In this document: positions 1 to 10,087 of the stretch, piece by piece
Layout: each line of letters begins with the position of its first letter
How positions within the stretch are numbered: position 1 is the stretch's first letter
DNA from: Pseudoips prasinana
Lineage: Eukaryota; Arthropoda; Insecta; Lepidoptera; Nolidae
DNA: 64,000 nt
Direction of reading: 5' to 3'
Assembly: GCA_951640165.1 (NCBI GenBank)
Contig: OX621263.1
Span: 2,130,501-2,194,500, forward strand
The notes under the pieces: model-generated
What the model was told of the DNA's origin: nothing
Seen by the model: only the letters and a program-made list of their open reading frames with translations
The model's database searches: none
Translations under genes and position numbers: made by a program

Positions 1-2216
1 TTAATAAATGGGCTACACCGGGCATATACAAAAGTAGAGATACTTTGTACGCACTATATGGTATTAAAAATATAACTTGGACCCTATGTTTGTCAACTAT
101 GTTAGAAACTACTCCAAACTATTTAAAAAAGTATGTTTGATGGCAATTCTTATTAGTAATAAGATTGAAAAGACCGATAACAAAATAAAAACAACCTGGA
201 ATATAAGAAATAGAGAAACAGGAAGGGCCACTAAACGTGAGAATGGATATAAAATATTAAAAGACAATACGTTACTTACGAAAGACCGGGATATAGCCGA
301 AATATTTAACACATTTTTTCCGAAATACCGTTAGCCACGACTAGCTCTTTAAAGTCATCTTTAGCTGATTCAAAACGTTTGCTTCTTAATAGCGTGCCGG
401 AATGTAAAGTTACGTTTGAATTTGAACACATCACGCCGCTAGATATTATAAACACTGTTAAATCTATAAATGCAAAGACTAATTGAGATTTTTATGGAAT
501 TTCTATGAAAGTGTTAAAGATTGTTATAGGTATTTTGGCTCCATTCCTTGCCATTATGACCCGAGTATTGATACAGGTTCATTCCCGGACCTTGTGAAAT
601 GAAGTAAGATCATTCCTTTATTCAAGTCGGGTAGTAAAAACGAACTCCGCAATTTTGACCTATTTCAATTCTGCCCGTATTTACAAAATATTTGAAAGAA
701 TTTTAGTTAAACAATTGATGAAACACTTCAATTTGAATAATTTGCTAAATTGTGATCAATACGGTTTTACTAAAGGTCAATCAACTACAGATGCTGGAGT
801 CGCCTTAATGAAACACATTTACAGTGCTTGGGAGTAATCACAGAATGCCATTTGGGTGTTTTGCGACCTCTCCAAGGCGTTTGATTGCGTTCACCACGAC
901 ACTCTGTTGGGTAAACTCCATCATTATGGCGTACGTAATATTGCAATTGAAGTTCTTTCCTCTTATTTGGAGCAACGAGCTCAATGTATAGATATCAATG
1001 GGGAAAAGTCATCAGCTCTACCTGTGCACATGGGCGTACCACAAGGTTCTATTCTTGGGCCATTTTTATTTCTCATTTACATTAATGATCTCCCTTACTA
1101 TCTACAAGATAAATGTAACGTTGTATTATTTGCAGATGACCCTTAACTGATTTTTAAAGTAAAACGAAATTTAGATCATTACGATATAATTAATTCTACT
1201 TTGATTCTAACAAATGACTGGTTTACAGCTAATAACCTTGCATTAAATACTAATAAAACGAAATGCATTCAGTTCATCATGCCTAATGTTAACAGTGTAG
1301 TACCAAAAGTCAGTATTAATGGTGATTTCTTAGATACGGTCAATTTTTCTGGGTTTTACGATTGATAATAAGTTGCAATGGGGTGAACATATTTCCTGTC
1401 TTGCGAACAAACTCAGCTCGGCCACTTACGCAATCAGAAAAGTAAGACAATTTACTGATGTCGATACTGCTAGACTTATTTACTATAGTTATTTTCATAG
1501 CCTCATGTCCTACGGAATTTTATTATGAGGCAGGGCTGCTGACATTAATACCATTTTTATCTTACAGAAGAGAGCCATTCGTGCGATATATCAACTTGGT
1601 GCTAGGGTTTCACTTAAAGAGTTCTTCAAGGACATAGATATACTGACTGTTGCATTACAGTATATTTACGCAAATATAATATATATTTACGTCAGAACTT
1701 ACATCTATTTGAAAAAAAAAGTGACGTTCATAATCTAAATACTAGAAACAAACATAGGTTGTGTTCACAATACCATCGTCTTCATAAAGTACATCGATCT
1801 TTTGTTGGACTAGGCCTTCAATTTTATAATAAAATACCAACAAATGTACTTCAAATTCCTCTGGACAAATTTAAATCGGAGATAAAAAAATGTTTATTGA
1901 AAAAAACATATTATACAATCACATAATGTATTGACGACAAAACCCCTTGGTAGCTTAGTTAAAGCTGTCAATGGACAGACAAATTACATTTACCAATATT
2001 TTTAATTTATAAAATTACTTTTATAGTTATTAAATTTTTGTATTTATATAACCCATTTCTTTTTTTATAATGTTATTTTAAATTTTATTTGACATGTTTG
2101 TAATTTAATTTGTTATGTAATTTAATTATATTGTATTTTTTTCTCTCTATTGACGTGCATAAGTAATGTACCTAAGTAAGTGCAATAAATATTTTTGAAT
2201 TTGAATTTTGAACATA
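1..2216 (+). pseudogene. Jockey-type LINE, broken reverse transcriptase and 3' end
   Basis: A non-LTR retrotransposon remnant whose 5' part lies outside the window. Segments at 77-334, 655-837 and 856-1146 read as the RT linker and RT core: '[20 protein letters not shown]' carries the first catalytic Asp region, '[20 protein letters not shown]' is RT motif 4, and 'VVLFADDP' is the catalytic FADD box at about 1126-1143. Stops and frame changes (for example near 480, 834 and 1144) break the frame, so it cannot make a protein. The C-terminal part continues in shifted frames to about 1925. An AATAAA signal lies at about 2186, followed by a TTGAATTTGAA-type tail at 2196-2216. It ends about 20 bases before a host exon, so it lies in an intron of the minus-strand F-box/WD40 gene. 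Confidence 0.85.
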
Positions 2217-2234
2217 GACAACACTAACTCTCAC

Positions 2235-2437
2235 CCCTCACATTCCTCTTCAGCTCATCAAACGGCCACACAGACAGCTTGCACCCGCCGCCCACCACCA
2301 GCACACGCGTGCTGTCAGACAGTGGCTCGTCGGGCTCGACGGCTGACAAGTATTCACGGTCGCAGTTGTCTGCCACTGAGGCGGGACACGTCGCACTGTC
2401 TGGGGAGACACTCGGTGCGTCGGTAACGAACATGTGC
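2235..2437 (-). CDS. Exon 4 of FBXW5-like F-box/WD40 gene, copy A
   Basis: Open GC-rich segment read right to left as '..HMFVTDAPSVSPDS...STRVLVVGGGCKLSVWPF'. The 'VLVVGGG.KLSVWPF' stretch looks like the end of a WD40 blade. It is bounded by a strong acceptor (pyrimidine-rich tract then CAG at 2438-2440) and a GTGAGAGT donor at 2227-2234. It begins with one base completing a codon, matching the two-base overhang left by the exon at 5848-6035, and leaves a one-base overhang itself. A LINE tail begins about 20 bases past the donor. Acidic loop sequence rather than a full blade dominates, so the domain call is tentative, but splice signals, base composition and phase all support a real exon. Confidence 0.6.
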
Positions 2438-2870
2438 CTGTGAAGTGAAGGTAAGGCATTATATACTCAATGTAGAAATAACATTTGAGCAATAATAATA
2501 AAATATTCGTAGGATGGATAACTTAATGCGTCGTCCATATTTTTTTGATAATATATAACAATCAAAATTATTGATACTTTTACTCACGAAATTTTTGCTT
2601 GGTCTTTATTAAATATGCTGAGTAGCCGTATTCCTAAGGCCGAACGGCCTTGCACCTGCAAATAACGGATGTTTTAAGTAAATAGGCCTTTCAATGAATA
2701 CTCCAGAAGGTGTTAAGAAATTGAATGAAAATTCTTTGTTATTATTGAATACTGATATATAATATTCTCCACCTCGTCGATGTAATTTAATCTACCTGAT
2801 AACACTTAATTCTCCCTTCCATTTAGCTACTGTCCTGCCTAGATGTGTGTGTGTGAGTGTTTCTTTTTCA
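2438..2870. other. Intron sequence, no gene seen
   Basis: AT-rich sequence between the exon acceptor and a SINE-like repeat. I see no coding signal. A short TG run lies at about 2845-2858. Confidence 0.5.
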
Positions 2871-3085
2871 TATTGGGTCTAGTCCCTCCCTCTAACTACT
2901 GCAACTCACTGCCAGGACCAACAGTGGCACACAATGTAATGAAACTGAGCTGTGAGGCTCAGGCATGTCCCGGGGAATCACTTTAAATGTCTTGTTAACG
3001 AATTTAATCAGAAACAAACAAGGAGAAGTTAGAAAATGAATAGTTCCACTTCCCTACAGCGTAAAGCGGGAGACAGAATCATAAA
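2871..3085 (-). repeat. SINE-like retroposon, family beta, second copy
   Basis: This matches, on the opposite strand, the body of the retroposon at 13595-13930. Shared blocks include the reverse complements of 'gggaagtggaactattcatt', 'gattccccgggacat' and 'gagggagggacta'. Ends are less clear than in the other copy, and I could not find target duplications. Confidence 0.6.
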
Positions 3086-3384
3086 ACGAGGGTGGAGCTT
3101 CATTAAACGCGAGAATTACAACTAGAGAGAGTTACTCTATATGATAAATATATATTTAAATCATCAAGAGGATTTTATTAAAGTGCCCCAACATTAAACA
3201 GGGAAGAATGTGGCCAGGGCACCCAATGAAAATTTTGCGTAGGTATCCCGTATAAAAAATATATAAAATTCAGTCATGTAGCAAATAACAACTCAAACCA
3301 AGCAATTCGGGCCGGCGGATTTTTGAGATTCAAACCATGGTTACTAACTTTAAGTAGCCTGTTTTATGCAACTTTTTTTTTTAA
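3086..3384. other. Intron sequence, no gene seen
   Basis: AT-rich, with no open frame or repeat I can name. Confidence 0.4.
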
Positions 3385-4210
3385 TAATAATAATATCTAG
3401 GGACAATGTCACGCAGATCATCCTAGCCCCAAACTAAGCAAAGCTTGTACTATGGGTACCAGGCGACGATATACATACTTATACAAGGTGTAACAGAAAG
3501 TGTGAACGTAACTTAAGGGGGTTATAGGGTATCAGGACGGCTACCTATGGACGAAACTTCAAACAGAAATAATCATTTTTTATTCAACTAGTAATTTATT
3601 TTTCTATCGACCACCTAAATCAACAAGAAAGATTACCGACATTATGAACAACACTAAAAACTCAGCCGCAAGGGTAATGAACCTTACCGCGAACTCTTTG
3701 GGTACCTACTACTTAGACTGTAAATAAAAAGTGTGGTTCTGTACAGTCACATAATTCATTACACGTGTTTATTTTAAGATTCAATCAAATGTTTAACTGA
3801 ATTTTTGCTCTAATTTTTAACGACATTTTAATCATTCATACTTTGATAACTAGGAAAAATCACTTAATTTAATTTAAATTGTAGTTAGTACGGATGTTCG
3901 TTATATCGATAAAAATACTTGTCGATATATTGAACGGTATATTATTTTACGATCGAGATTAAAATGATGGTATTTCGGTATGAGATTTTGTGTATAGGTA
4001 GGCTTAAGGAGACCGTATATGCCCCTTAAGTTACGTTCACTCTTTCTGTTACACGTTGTATAGATAGATAAATACTTATATACATAGAAAACGTCCATGA
4101 CTCAGAAACAAATATTCGTGCTCATCACACAAATATTTGCACTTACTGGGATTCGAACCCAGGACCACCAGCTTCGTAGGCAGGAGCACTACCAACTAGG
4201 CTACGGTGAC
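3385..4210 (-). repeat. tRNA-derived SINE (family T2), interrupted
   Basis: The halves at 3385-3483 and 4059-4210 join into one SINE. The tRNA-like head (about 4135-4210 on the minus strand) shows a box A-like 'gtagcctagttggtagtgct' and a box B-like 'gggttcgaatccc', followed by the body with 'gttttctatgtatata' and 'tatatcgtcgcctggta'. Other copies: 5060-5322, 30852-31085 and 52380-52620. The interruption is the inverted-repeat element at 3484-4058. Confidence 0.8.
3484..4058. mobile_element. Non-autonomous TIR element inserted in a SINE
   Basis: It begins CAAGGTGTAACAGAAAG and ends with the inverse CTTTCTGTTACACGTTG. The inverted match runs about 35 bases, to the 'cttaaggggg/gcccctta' blocks. 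The flanks are TA or TATA on both sides, and removing the element restores the SINE's 'acttatata..agataaata' tract, which shows a real insertion. There is no transposase reading frame, so it is a MITE-like element; the TA target points to the Tc1/mariner group, but I cannot assign it. Confidence 0.65.
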
Positions 4211-4649
4211 CGTCGAACTGGCGCTGATCAATACGATAGAAGTTCAGAGTGGTCATTTTATCGATAAACCAGCTTTCAAATAAAAAAAAGGATCATCGAA
4301 ATCGGTTCACCCAGTAGAAAGTAAGGAGCTAACAAACAATACAAAAATATAGTCGAATTGAGAATGAAATCCTTTTTATGAAGCATGCTTAAAAAATGCT
4401 GACTATGGTACGATTGTGGTGGTAATATGGTGACTTGGATAGCTTGAAGAGTGTCATGTTTAGGATTACATAGCTTGAGATCCTTAATACTGTACCTGAC
4501 AAGCCTGGTTAAGGAATACCGTCGTTGCGGAACGGGATTGCGTGAGTGACAGGAAATGTTCGCCCGCTGGATCAGCCCAGCAACACACCGGGCTGCTGGT
4601 GCTCCAAGCACTAGCCACCATGCTCCCGCGAAACATTCCACCTGGAATT
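4211..4649. other. No gene seen
   Basis: Unassigned AT-rich sequence. An open frame of 121 codons on the minus strand (4276-4641) has no recognisable domain and runs into a SINE. Confidence 0.4.
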
Positions 4650-4975
4650 ATCCGAATTTCGGCCACGGCGACCAGTCTCAATGGAGACTAGCCAATTGCC
4701 GGGACATATTATAGTGCTCCATATGGTATGATGGGACGACTAGCGACACGACCGGAAAGAGGTCAGGTACATCCCCGACGGCTTTACGTGCTCTCCGAGG
4801 TACGGGGGTGGCTATACGTGGTCGTATAATACCGCCATCTTCCAAAATTCCGGCTGATATATTAAGATTATTTTCTTTTTAAAGAAAAGTTCTAAAATCA
4901 TTTTGGTCCGAACCGGGATTTGAACCCTCGTTATCTGCGGTTGATCACGCTACCGCTAGACCAATGAGGCAGTCT
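4650..4975 (-). repeat. tRNA-derived SINE (family T1)
   Basis: A minus-strand copy. The tRNA-like head is at about 4900-4975 (box B-like 'gggatttgaaccc' on the plus strand; 'ccgctagaccaatgaggca' is the reverse of box A). The central block 'acggctttacgtgctctccg' and the tail 'gaatttcggccacggcg' follow. The family is about 350 bases long; other copies lie at 13090, 17151, 31590, 52693, 54110 and 57912. Confidence 0.85.
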
Positions 4976-5059
4976 TCACAACATATCTAGTACACGGCAT
5001 CTATCTTATAAGGGGTTTCCTGAGCTGACTGCATCGATTGGAAGTTCACAATTTTCTTT

Positions 5060-5322
5060 TTTTTTTATTAATCATAATATCTGTGGACAATGTCACACAG
5101 ATCATCCTAGTCCCAAACTAAGCAAAGCTTGTACTATGGGTACCAGGCGACGATATACATACTTATATACATAGATAAATACTTATATACATAGACAACA
5201 TCCATGACTCAGAAACAAATATTCGTGCTCATCACACAAATATTTGCACTTACCGGGATTCGAACCCAGGACCACCAGCTTCGTAGGCACTACTAACTAG
5301 GCTACGGTGACCGTGATGGGCT
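5060..5322 (-). repeat. tRNA-derived SINE (family T2)
   Basis: Near-complete minus-strand copy. Body at about 5075-5215 ('gcaaagcttgtactatggg', 'cgacgatatacatacttat') and tRNA-like head at about 5250-5320 with 'gggattcgaaccc'. There is a short deletion in the anticodon-arm region compared with the copies at 4140 and 52550. Confidence 0.85.
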
Positions 5323-5389
5323 GCGAAGTTACGCTAAACCTAAGTGAACTGTTATTATCGAGTCGGTGACGGCATATAATATTAAATTT

Positions 5390-5525
5390 CATCTCGTGGG
5401 GGGTGTATAAGTCGTTCCGAGGGAATATTTCCCAGAGAACGGGCAGCAGCGTCTCTGTGTACTATGACCATCATACTGCGATCGCCAACCCGTCTGCCAG
5501 GCATAGAGTTTATGGCATACTAGCT
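5390..5525 (+). repeat. Fragment of RTE 5' region
   Basis: The blocks 'cgagggaatatttcccagag', 'gggcagcagcgtctctgtg' and 'actgcgatcgccaacccgtc' match the 5' untranslated region of the full RTE element at 43225-46405 and its short derivatives at 36129 and 61493. It is cut off at about 5525. Confidence 0.7.
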
Positions 5526-5685
5526 CCGCGGTTTTACCAACGTTAAACTTTATAAATTATAGCGTATGTGTTAATCCAGCTAACTCCATACCAAATTTTA
5601 TTAAAATCTCTCCAGCTGTTTAGGCGTGAAGAAGTAACAAACATACACACTAACAAACTTTCGGCTTCATAATATTAGTGTGATA
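5526..5685 (+). repeat. Dispersed 'ttataatattagt' repeat
   Basis: This matches 48865-49030, 51995-52170 and 57455-57625: 'aaactttataaatta', 'ttattaaaatc.ctccag', 'gtgaagaagtaacaaacata' and 'ataatattagtg'. It is a common AT-rich repeat with no coding content. Confidence 0.6.
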
Positions 5686-5847
5686 CCTTGATAGTGGAAG
5701 TCTTTTGGAGAGGCCTTAGTCCAGCAGTGGACGAGACTAGTTGTTAGAAATTTTCACCATCATTTATCGTAAGTGCATAATTTTTGTGTCGGAGACTAGG
5801 CTGTGATTGTAATAAATAACCAACCGTAAGTGAGAAGAACGAGATAC

Positions 5848-6035
5848 TTCCAGTAAGGCACGCTTCCGCTCTGTGACGTGGCGACAACCAGTAGACGCTG
5901 GCCACTGTCGCTCCAGCAGATGTGCGACGTCGTCGGCTTGCTATTGCAATCCGGGCTACACGTGCGCATCTTCACATCACTGTCTATTCCCACGTGCCAC
6001 CGCTCGCGCCAGTTGCCCCCTCGCTCCTCCCACAT
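5848..6035 (-). CDS. Exon 3 of FBXW5-like F-box/WD40 gene, copy A
   Basis: Reads 'MWEERGGNWRERWHVGIDSD' then 'VKMRTCSPDCNSKPTTSHIC' and 'WSDSGQRLLVVATSQSGSV'. This fits the FBXW5 pattern of a blade ending in .W followed by a loop and a WD40 strand with S.SG..LLV. The acceptor is GGATCCGTAG (6036-6045) and the donor GTATCTC lies at 5841-5847. It is 188 bases long, entering at phase 0 as left by the exon at 12808-12959 and leaving two bases that pair with the single base at the start of the 2235-2437 exon. A GC content well above the flanks supports coding. The acceptor lacks a long pyrimidine tract, so the upstream edge could differ. Confidence 0.6.
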
Positions 6036-6272
6036 CTACGGATCCAGACTTAATTCTTAGCATTCCATGGGAGTGTTCTACGTGAGCTCGACAAATAGAT
6101 GTGCGACTAACGCTTATGCGACAAAACTGTTCTGCGCCTCACCATAGTTCGAATGCACGCTAGTGCGAGTGTGCGACTCACTGAAGATCGACATCTCGTA
6201 AAAAGCGATTAGCTTTCTGGCACTTCGCCGGCCGCTGCTATCACTCGCTCGGGTCGTGCGTTGTTTTGTCAT

Positions 6273-6981
6273 TTTTTAGGGCCTTACCCTTATAGATTCA
6301 TCATGTCTGTCTGTCTGTCTGTCCGTCCGTATGTCACAGCCACTTTTTTCCGAAACTATAAGAGGTTTACTATTAAAACTTGGTAAATAGATGTATTCGG
6401 TGAACCGCATTAAGATTTTTACCTAAAAATAGAAAAATAACAATAATTTTGGGGGGTCCCCATACATAGAACTGAAACACAAAAATTTTTTTTTCTTCGT
6501 ACTCATTCATGTACGATGGATAGGTCTTCAAAAATGATATTGAGGTTTCTAATAATTTTTTTTACTAAACAGAATTGTTTGCGCGAGAGACACTTCCAAA
6601 GTGGTAAAATGAGTGTCCCCCCCCCGCCTCCTGTAACTTCTAAAATAAGAGAATGACAAAACTAAAAAATATATATGATGTACAGACATCAAGTTACCCC
6701 AATCTGTCAAATTTCCCCAATTGAAAGTGAACCTTATGCTTATGTGATAAAGTTGAAAATCTTTAAAAGAAATTTGACAGATTGGGTTAGCTGGATGTGC
6801 TGGCGTCTGTACATTACCGTAGAAACTAAAAACGAAAATTGGTTTGAACGAGATCTAGCTAGTAGTTTTTTTTTAATACGTCATAAATCGTAAACCGCAA
6901 TTTGCTTTCATTTAATCAACTGAAATACTTGCAGCTACGGAACCCTTCATGGGCGAGTCCGATTCGCACTTGGCCGGTTTT
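6273..6981 (+). repeat. Dispersed repeat ending 'ggccggttttttt', copy 1
   Basis: It is about 75-80% similar by eye to 29885-30474. Shared: 'gtctgtctgtctgtccgtcc', 'cacagccacttttttccgaa', 'aataattttggggggtc', 'ctacggaacccttcatg' and 'gactcgcacttggccggttt'. The copies open with 'acggaacccttatag' and close with a related 'acggaacccttcatg', so the ends are loosely repeated. No coding capacity. Confidence 0.65.
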
Positions 6982-7313
6982 TTTTTGATCCTGTGGCAAC
7001 TCGCATTGCACACATACGTTGCATACAAACCGACGGACGACGCACGACGCTCACTGCTATAGCATACTGAGGTACACCGACTATAGCCAGCTATTTTTAT
7101 AGTGTGTGAAGAGAGTCGCATCATAGTGCGCGTTCGTGCGTTAGAGAGTGAGAAGTTAACGTTAGAGAGTGAAAAATTCACTCTCATACATTTTCATACC
7201 ACCTAGAACTAACTTCATGCTGTTAAATTTTTTGGTGTCGGGGTGCGCGCGCATCGTAAAAATACACGCGCATTTAAAAATTTTCTCCATCGCGCCAAAA
7301 GAAGTATAACTTC
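6982..7313 (-). repeat. Unassigned sequence with a MITE copy at its right end
   Basis: From about 7170 to 7313 the sequence is the reverse complement of the element at 17293-17454: 'accacctagaactaacttca', 'aaattttttggtgtcgg', 'tccatcgcgccaaaagaagt' and the end 'gaagtataacttc'. The part before 7170 is unassigned. Confidence 0.55.
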
Positions 7314-7317
7314 AAAA

Positions 7318-7735
7318 AGGTTTTTATTCACGTAGACTTTAAAAAAGCGCTTGTAAATAGTCAGAACATATTCGTAGTAATATATAATTAATTTATAATT
7401 ATTTCTAGGTACATATTTATTTATTTCTCTCCTTAACACCTATCATTACAGGTCTTGACCTAATGCGATAGTGTTGGTATAGATATTTAGGTACACGGAT
7501 TGTAGGAAATAATTTACAATAAGATTTATTTTATAACAGTAACGATATTAAACTAACTTAAATTAAGTTATTGTCAAGGATAATGTGTAGGTTTAATTTT
7601 CAAAGTTTTAAATTTTAGCTATATATTTACTACATATTGTCGAATGGTTCTGTCTATATTGAGGTACGAATTAAATGTTATTATTATGGCGGACCTTGTG
7701 TTAATAACGACGGTCGCGCTTTAATGCTACCACCT
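7318..7735 (+). repeat. Dispersed repeat 'gacggtcgcgctttaatgc', copy 1
   Basis: It begins 'tttttattcacgtagacttt' and ends 'cgacggtcgcgctttaatgc' 'taccacc'. Matching copies are 29430-29745 and, split by an insertion, 33465-34420; a short piece is at 56190-56320. It looks like a retroelement 3' region or non-autonomous element, with no coding frame. Confidence 0.6.
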
Positions 7736-8570
7736 AGCAACACCAACTACGTTATTTTGTTTTGTGTTCCGAGCGGCGTAAACTAATGAATTACGACGAT
7801 CACCACAATCCCTATAAAATCGGCCGGAGTGATGGAGTAATCCACCCCACTCCGACTCTCAAGTAAGCACCGTCGTCCCAGGAACGTCTTGGACGAGAGA
7901 TCATCTCACGAATCTCGAACAGATCAAGTCGATCAGAGACTCTGCCATAACTGCACACTAACCGATACTTCGTACTCGTCAGACAAGAGTACGACCGCGA
8001 ACGCGTCGCGACCACCAGCGTCCTCCATGATCCTCAGTTTGTATTCGAATCGATAAAACACCCTCTCCGGATCTAAACAGGAAGAGCGGCCCGCGTCGCG
8101 TATTAACGTAGAGCGAAAGTTGCACAAAACATCCCTAAAACGATACGCCCTCCCGCATCTCCCCGCCAGTTACCGCTCAGAGTCGAGAGTTTGAACTCCA
8201 AAGAGGGTGCTCCCGGCGCGGATATGGTTCGAGCCCTCACCTCTATATAGTCCGGTGAAGCGGTGAAAGCCTCATAGGCTAATTGCGTACGGCATGTTAA
8301 AAAAACAAAAAGTAATGGAGCATTCTTGTTCGAGGCATCTTACTGTGCATATCGCCTTGTGTTACTGTTTGTTCGTTGTTCGTGAAATAAACGTTGCAAA
8401 ACCTATTCTCAATTTTTCTGTCACCATAGAGCAAGAAGGATGTAAGTAACTAACGATAAAGAATGTGACGGCAGTGTTGCCGACGTCACCCTTTCTAAAA
8501 ACAAAAAAAAAATGTGAGCCGTCACGGGACGCCTGGCAGATGTGAAACATCAACATTATTTTGTAAAAGT
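7736..8570. other. GC-rich unassigned block
   Basis: The stretch 7800-8330 is markedly more GC-rich than its surroundings. Minus-strand frames of 67 and 64 codons (7812-8015, 7933-8127) overlap in different frames with no domain I recognise. Around 8235-8330 the minus strand holds a 'gggctcgaacc' box B-like motif. This could be the leader of a retroelement or a diverged SINE. I do not call a gene. Confidence 0.35.
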
Positions 8571-8575
8571 AATAT

Positions 8576-8812
8576 GCAGAAGTCGAAGTCGAAGTATAAG
8601 TCGAAGTCGAAGTCGAAGTCGATGTCGAAGTCGAAGTATAAGTTGCAGTAGAATTCAAAGTCGAAGTCATGTCGAAGACGAAGTCGAAGTCGAAGTATAA
8701 GTCGCAGTCGAAGTCGAAGTCGAAGTATAAGTCGAAGTCGAAGTATAAGTCGCAGTCGAAGTCAAAGTCGAAGTCAAGTCGAAGTCCAAGTAGAAGTCGA
8801 AGTCGAAGTCGA
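8576..8812. repeat. Hexanucleotide tandem repeat (AAGTCG)n
   Basis: About 240 bases of mostly 'aagtcg' with 'aagtat', 'cagtcg' and 'aagtca' variants. Because the unit is six bases, long frames stay open on both strands (DFDFDCDLYFDF-like on minus, SKSKYKSQSK-like on plus). These are artefacts of the repeat. Confidence 0.9.
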
Positions 8813-9593
8813 AAAGAACATATTGTGATGGGAACTAAAAAAAAAACCACGGCATGCGTCGCCATGCCAGAATTCCGTTTTACGTGCGGCTATAGATGTT
8901 TCACATCAACAATGTCCTGCCTCTTTTACGTTATATATTTGCTGTAGAAAAGTTATCACTTCAAAATTCAAATGTCAAGCCTTCATTCAATACTGCATAA
9001 CAGTTTCATAAAAACTTGGAGGAGATACAGTCTTAATGTACAGAAAAGTGATCGCATTAGGCTTAGAAATTAAAATCCATTCGGAGGGCCGTTATGAGGG
9101 TAGTTTAATATGCTCGTGTACTTAAAATTTGAATCTCAGACGATAAAAAAAATATTTTTGATGCGGCAGATTATTTTCGGAACACTTTGTTCATATGTTC
9201 TTTAAAATAAAATCCTCTCTATCGCTAATTTCTCAAATCACGACATTAGTTCATAGGGCTTCGTTATTATTAAGTCTCACTGGCTCTGTAGTATCGCGTT
9301 CCTGATGACCTTGCCACGACGGTCACATGATGGATATTCAACATTTGAATCAACTGGTAAAATACTGGAGAGCAGCCTCTATTTAAGAAGTTTTTTATCC
9401 ATAACGATGCGACGACGCTTGGTTTACAAAGAGATAGATTGCGTTGACGGGTGACCGGCCGTTAGCGCATTGTCGGTCAACAAAGTTGCGCCTTATCAGA
9501 GTACCTTTCGCTTTTATATTCGTGCAGTGATACGCATTTGCGCACAGACGGTTGTCCTGCATGCACTTTGAAATATTATGTTCAACGTTGTGC
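8813..9593. other. No gene seen
   Basis: Around 8840-8930 lies a repeat piece with 'ggcatgcgtcgccatgccag' and 'gatgtttcacatc'; 'gatgtgaaacatc' occurs in the mirrored position at about 8539 on the other side of the hexamer array. The rest is AT-rich and unassigned. Confidence 0.4.
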
Positions 9594-9632
9594 ATAAACA
9601 GCCAACCGGCTTATAGCCGGTTGGCTGTTTAT
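9594..9632. repeat. Perfect hairpin, 18-bp arms, 3-base loop
   Basis: 'ataaacagccaaccggct', then 'tat', then its exact inverse. There are no target duplications or neighbouring element to explain it. Confidence 0.85.
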
Positions 9633-9639
9633 ATTTTTA

Positions 9640-9863
9640 TATTATATAAATAATAATAATAAAAAATGGTTTATTTCATGTCCACAAATTACATTCTTAG
9701 GTATTAGTAAATACAGTTGACAAAAGGTTTGGCAAAATTTGTAACTTGTGGGAGATCTGGAGTCTAAGCTAAGCCTAGGCCTGTATTTTAGCACTCCAGG
9801 CCCCCCCAAAACTTAAAGTGATACATTATAAATATGATGTCAACGGGATAACAAACGGGTGTG

Positions 9864-9913
<50 letters not shown>

Positions 9914-10085
9914 TGTGTGTGTGTGTATATGTGTGTGGGGGTGTGTTTATGAGTGTTTGCGTATGTATGACAATGTATATATAATACAATGACTCATATA
10001 CGAGATTATATATATATATATATATTGGAACCTACAATAATGCTATAAATAAATATGTACGGGTATATAATGTATATTAATATAA
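9640..10085 (-). mobile_element. 3' end of a LINE, cut by mariner
   Basis: On the minus strand this is the 3' untranslated region of the LINE whose RT lies at 11372-12550. It begins right of the mariner target TA and ends in a short ATAATAATAA tail at about 9647-9660 (plus strand). A GT microsatellite lies inside. The related LINE at 14212-16400 has a similar GT-rich 3' region. Confidence 0.6.
9858..9950. repeat. (GT)n microsatellite
   Basis: A long GT run with a few T, G or A interruptions. A shorter TA run follows at about 10007-10025. Confidence 0.9.
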
Positions 10086-10087
10086 TA

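Noticed and set aside
4276..4641. 121-codon minus-strand frame
   Set aside because: No domain, overlaps another frame and runs beside a SINE; typical chance frame.
8576..8812. CRISPR-like or minisatellite array
   Set aside because: No spacers and a six-base unit; plain simple repeat.
8362..8865. 167-codon minus-strand frame rich in Asp and Phe, and 92-codon plus-strand frame rich in Ser and Lys
   Set aside because: Both are translations of a hexanucleotide repeat that keeps all frames open.
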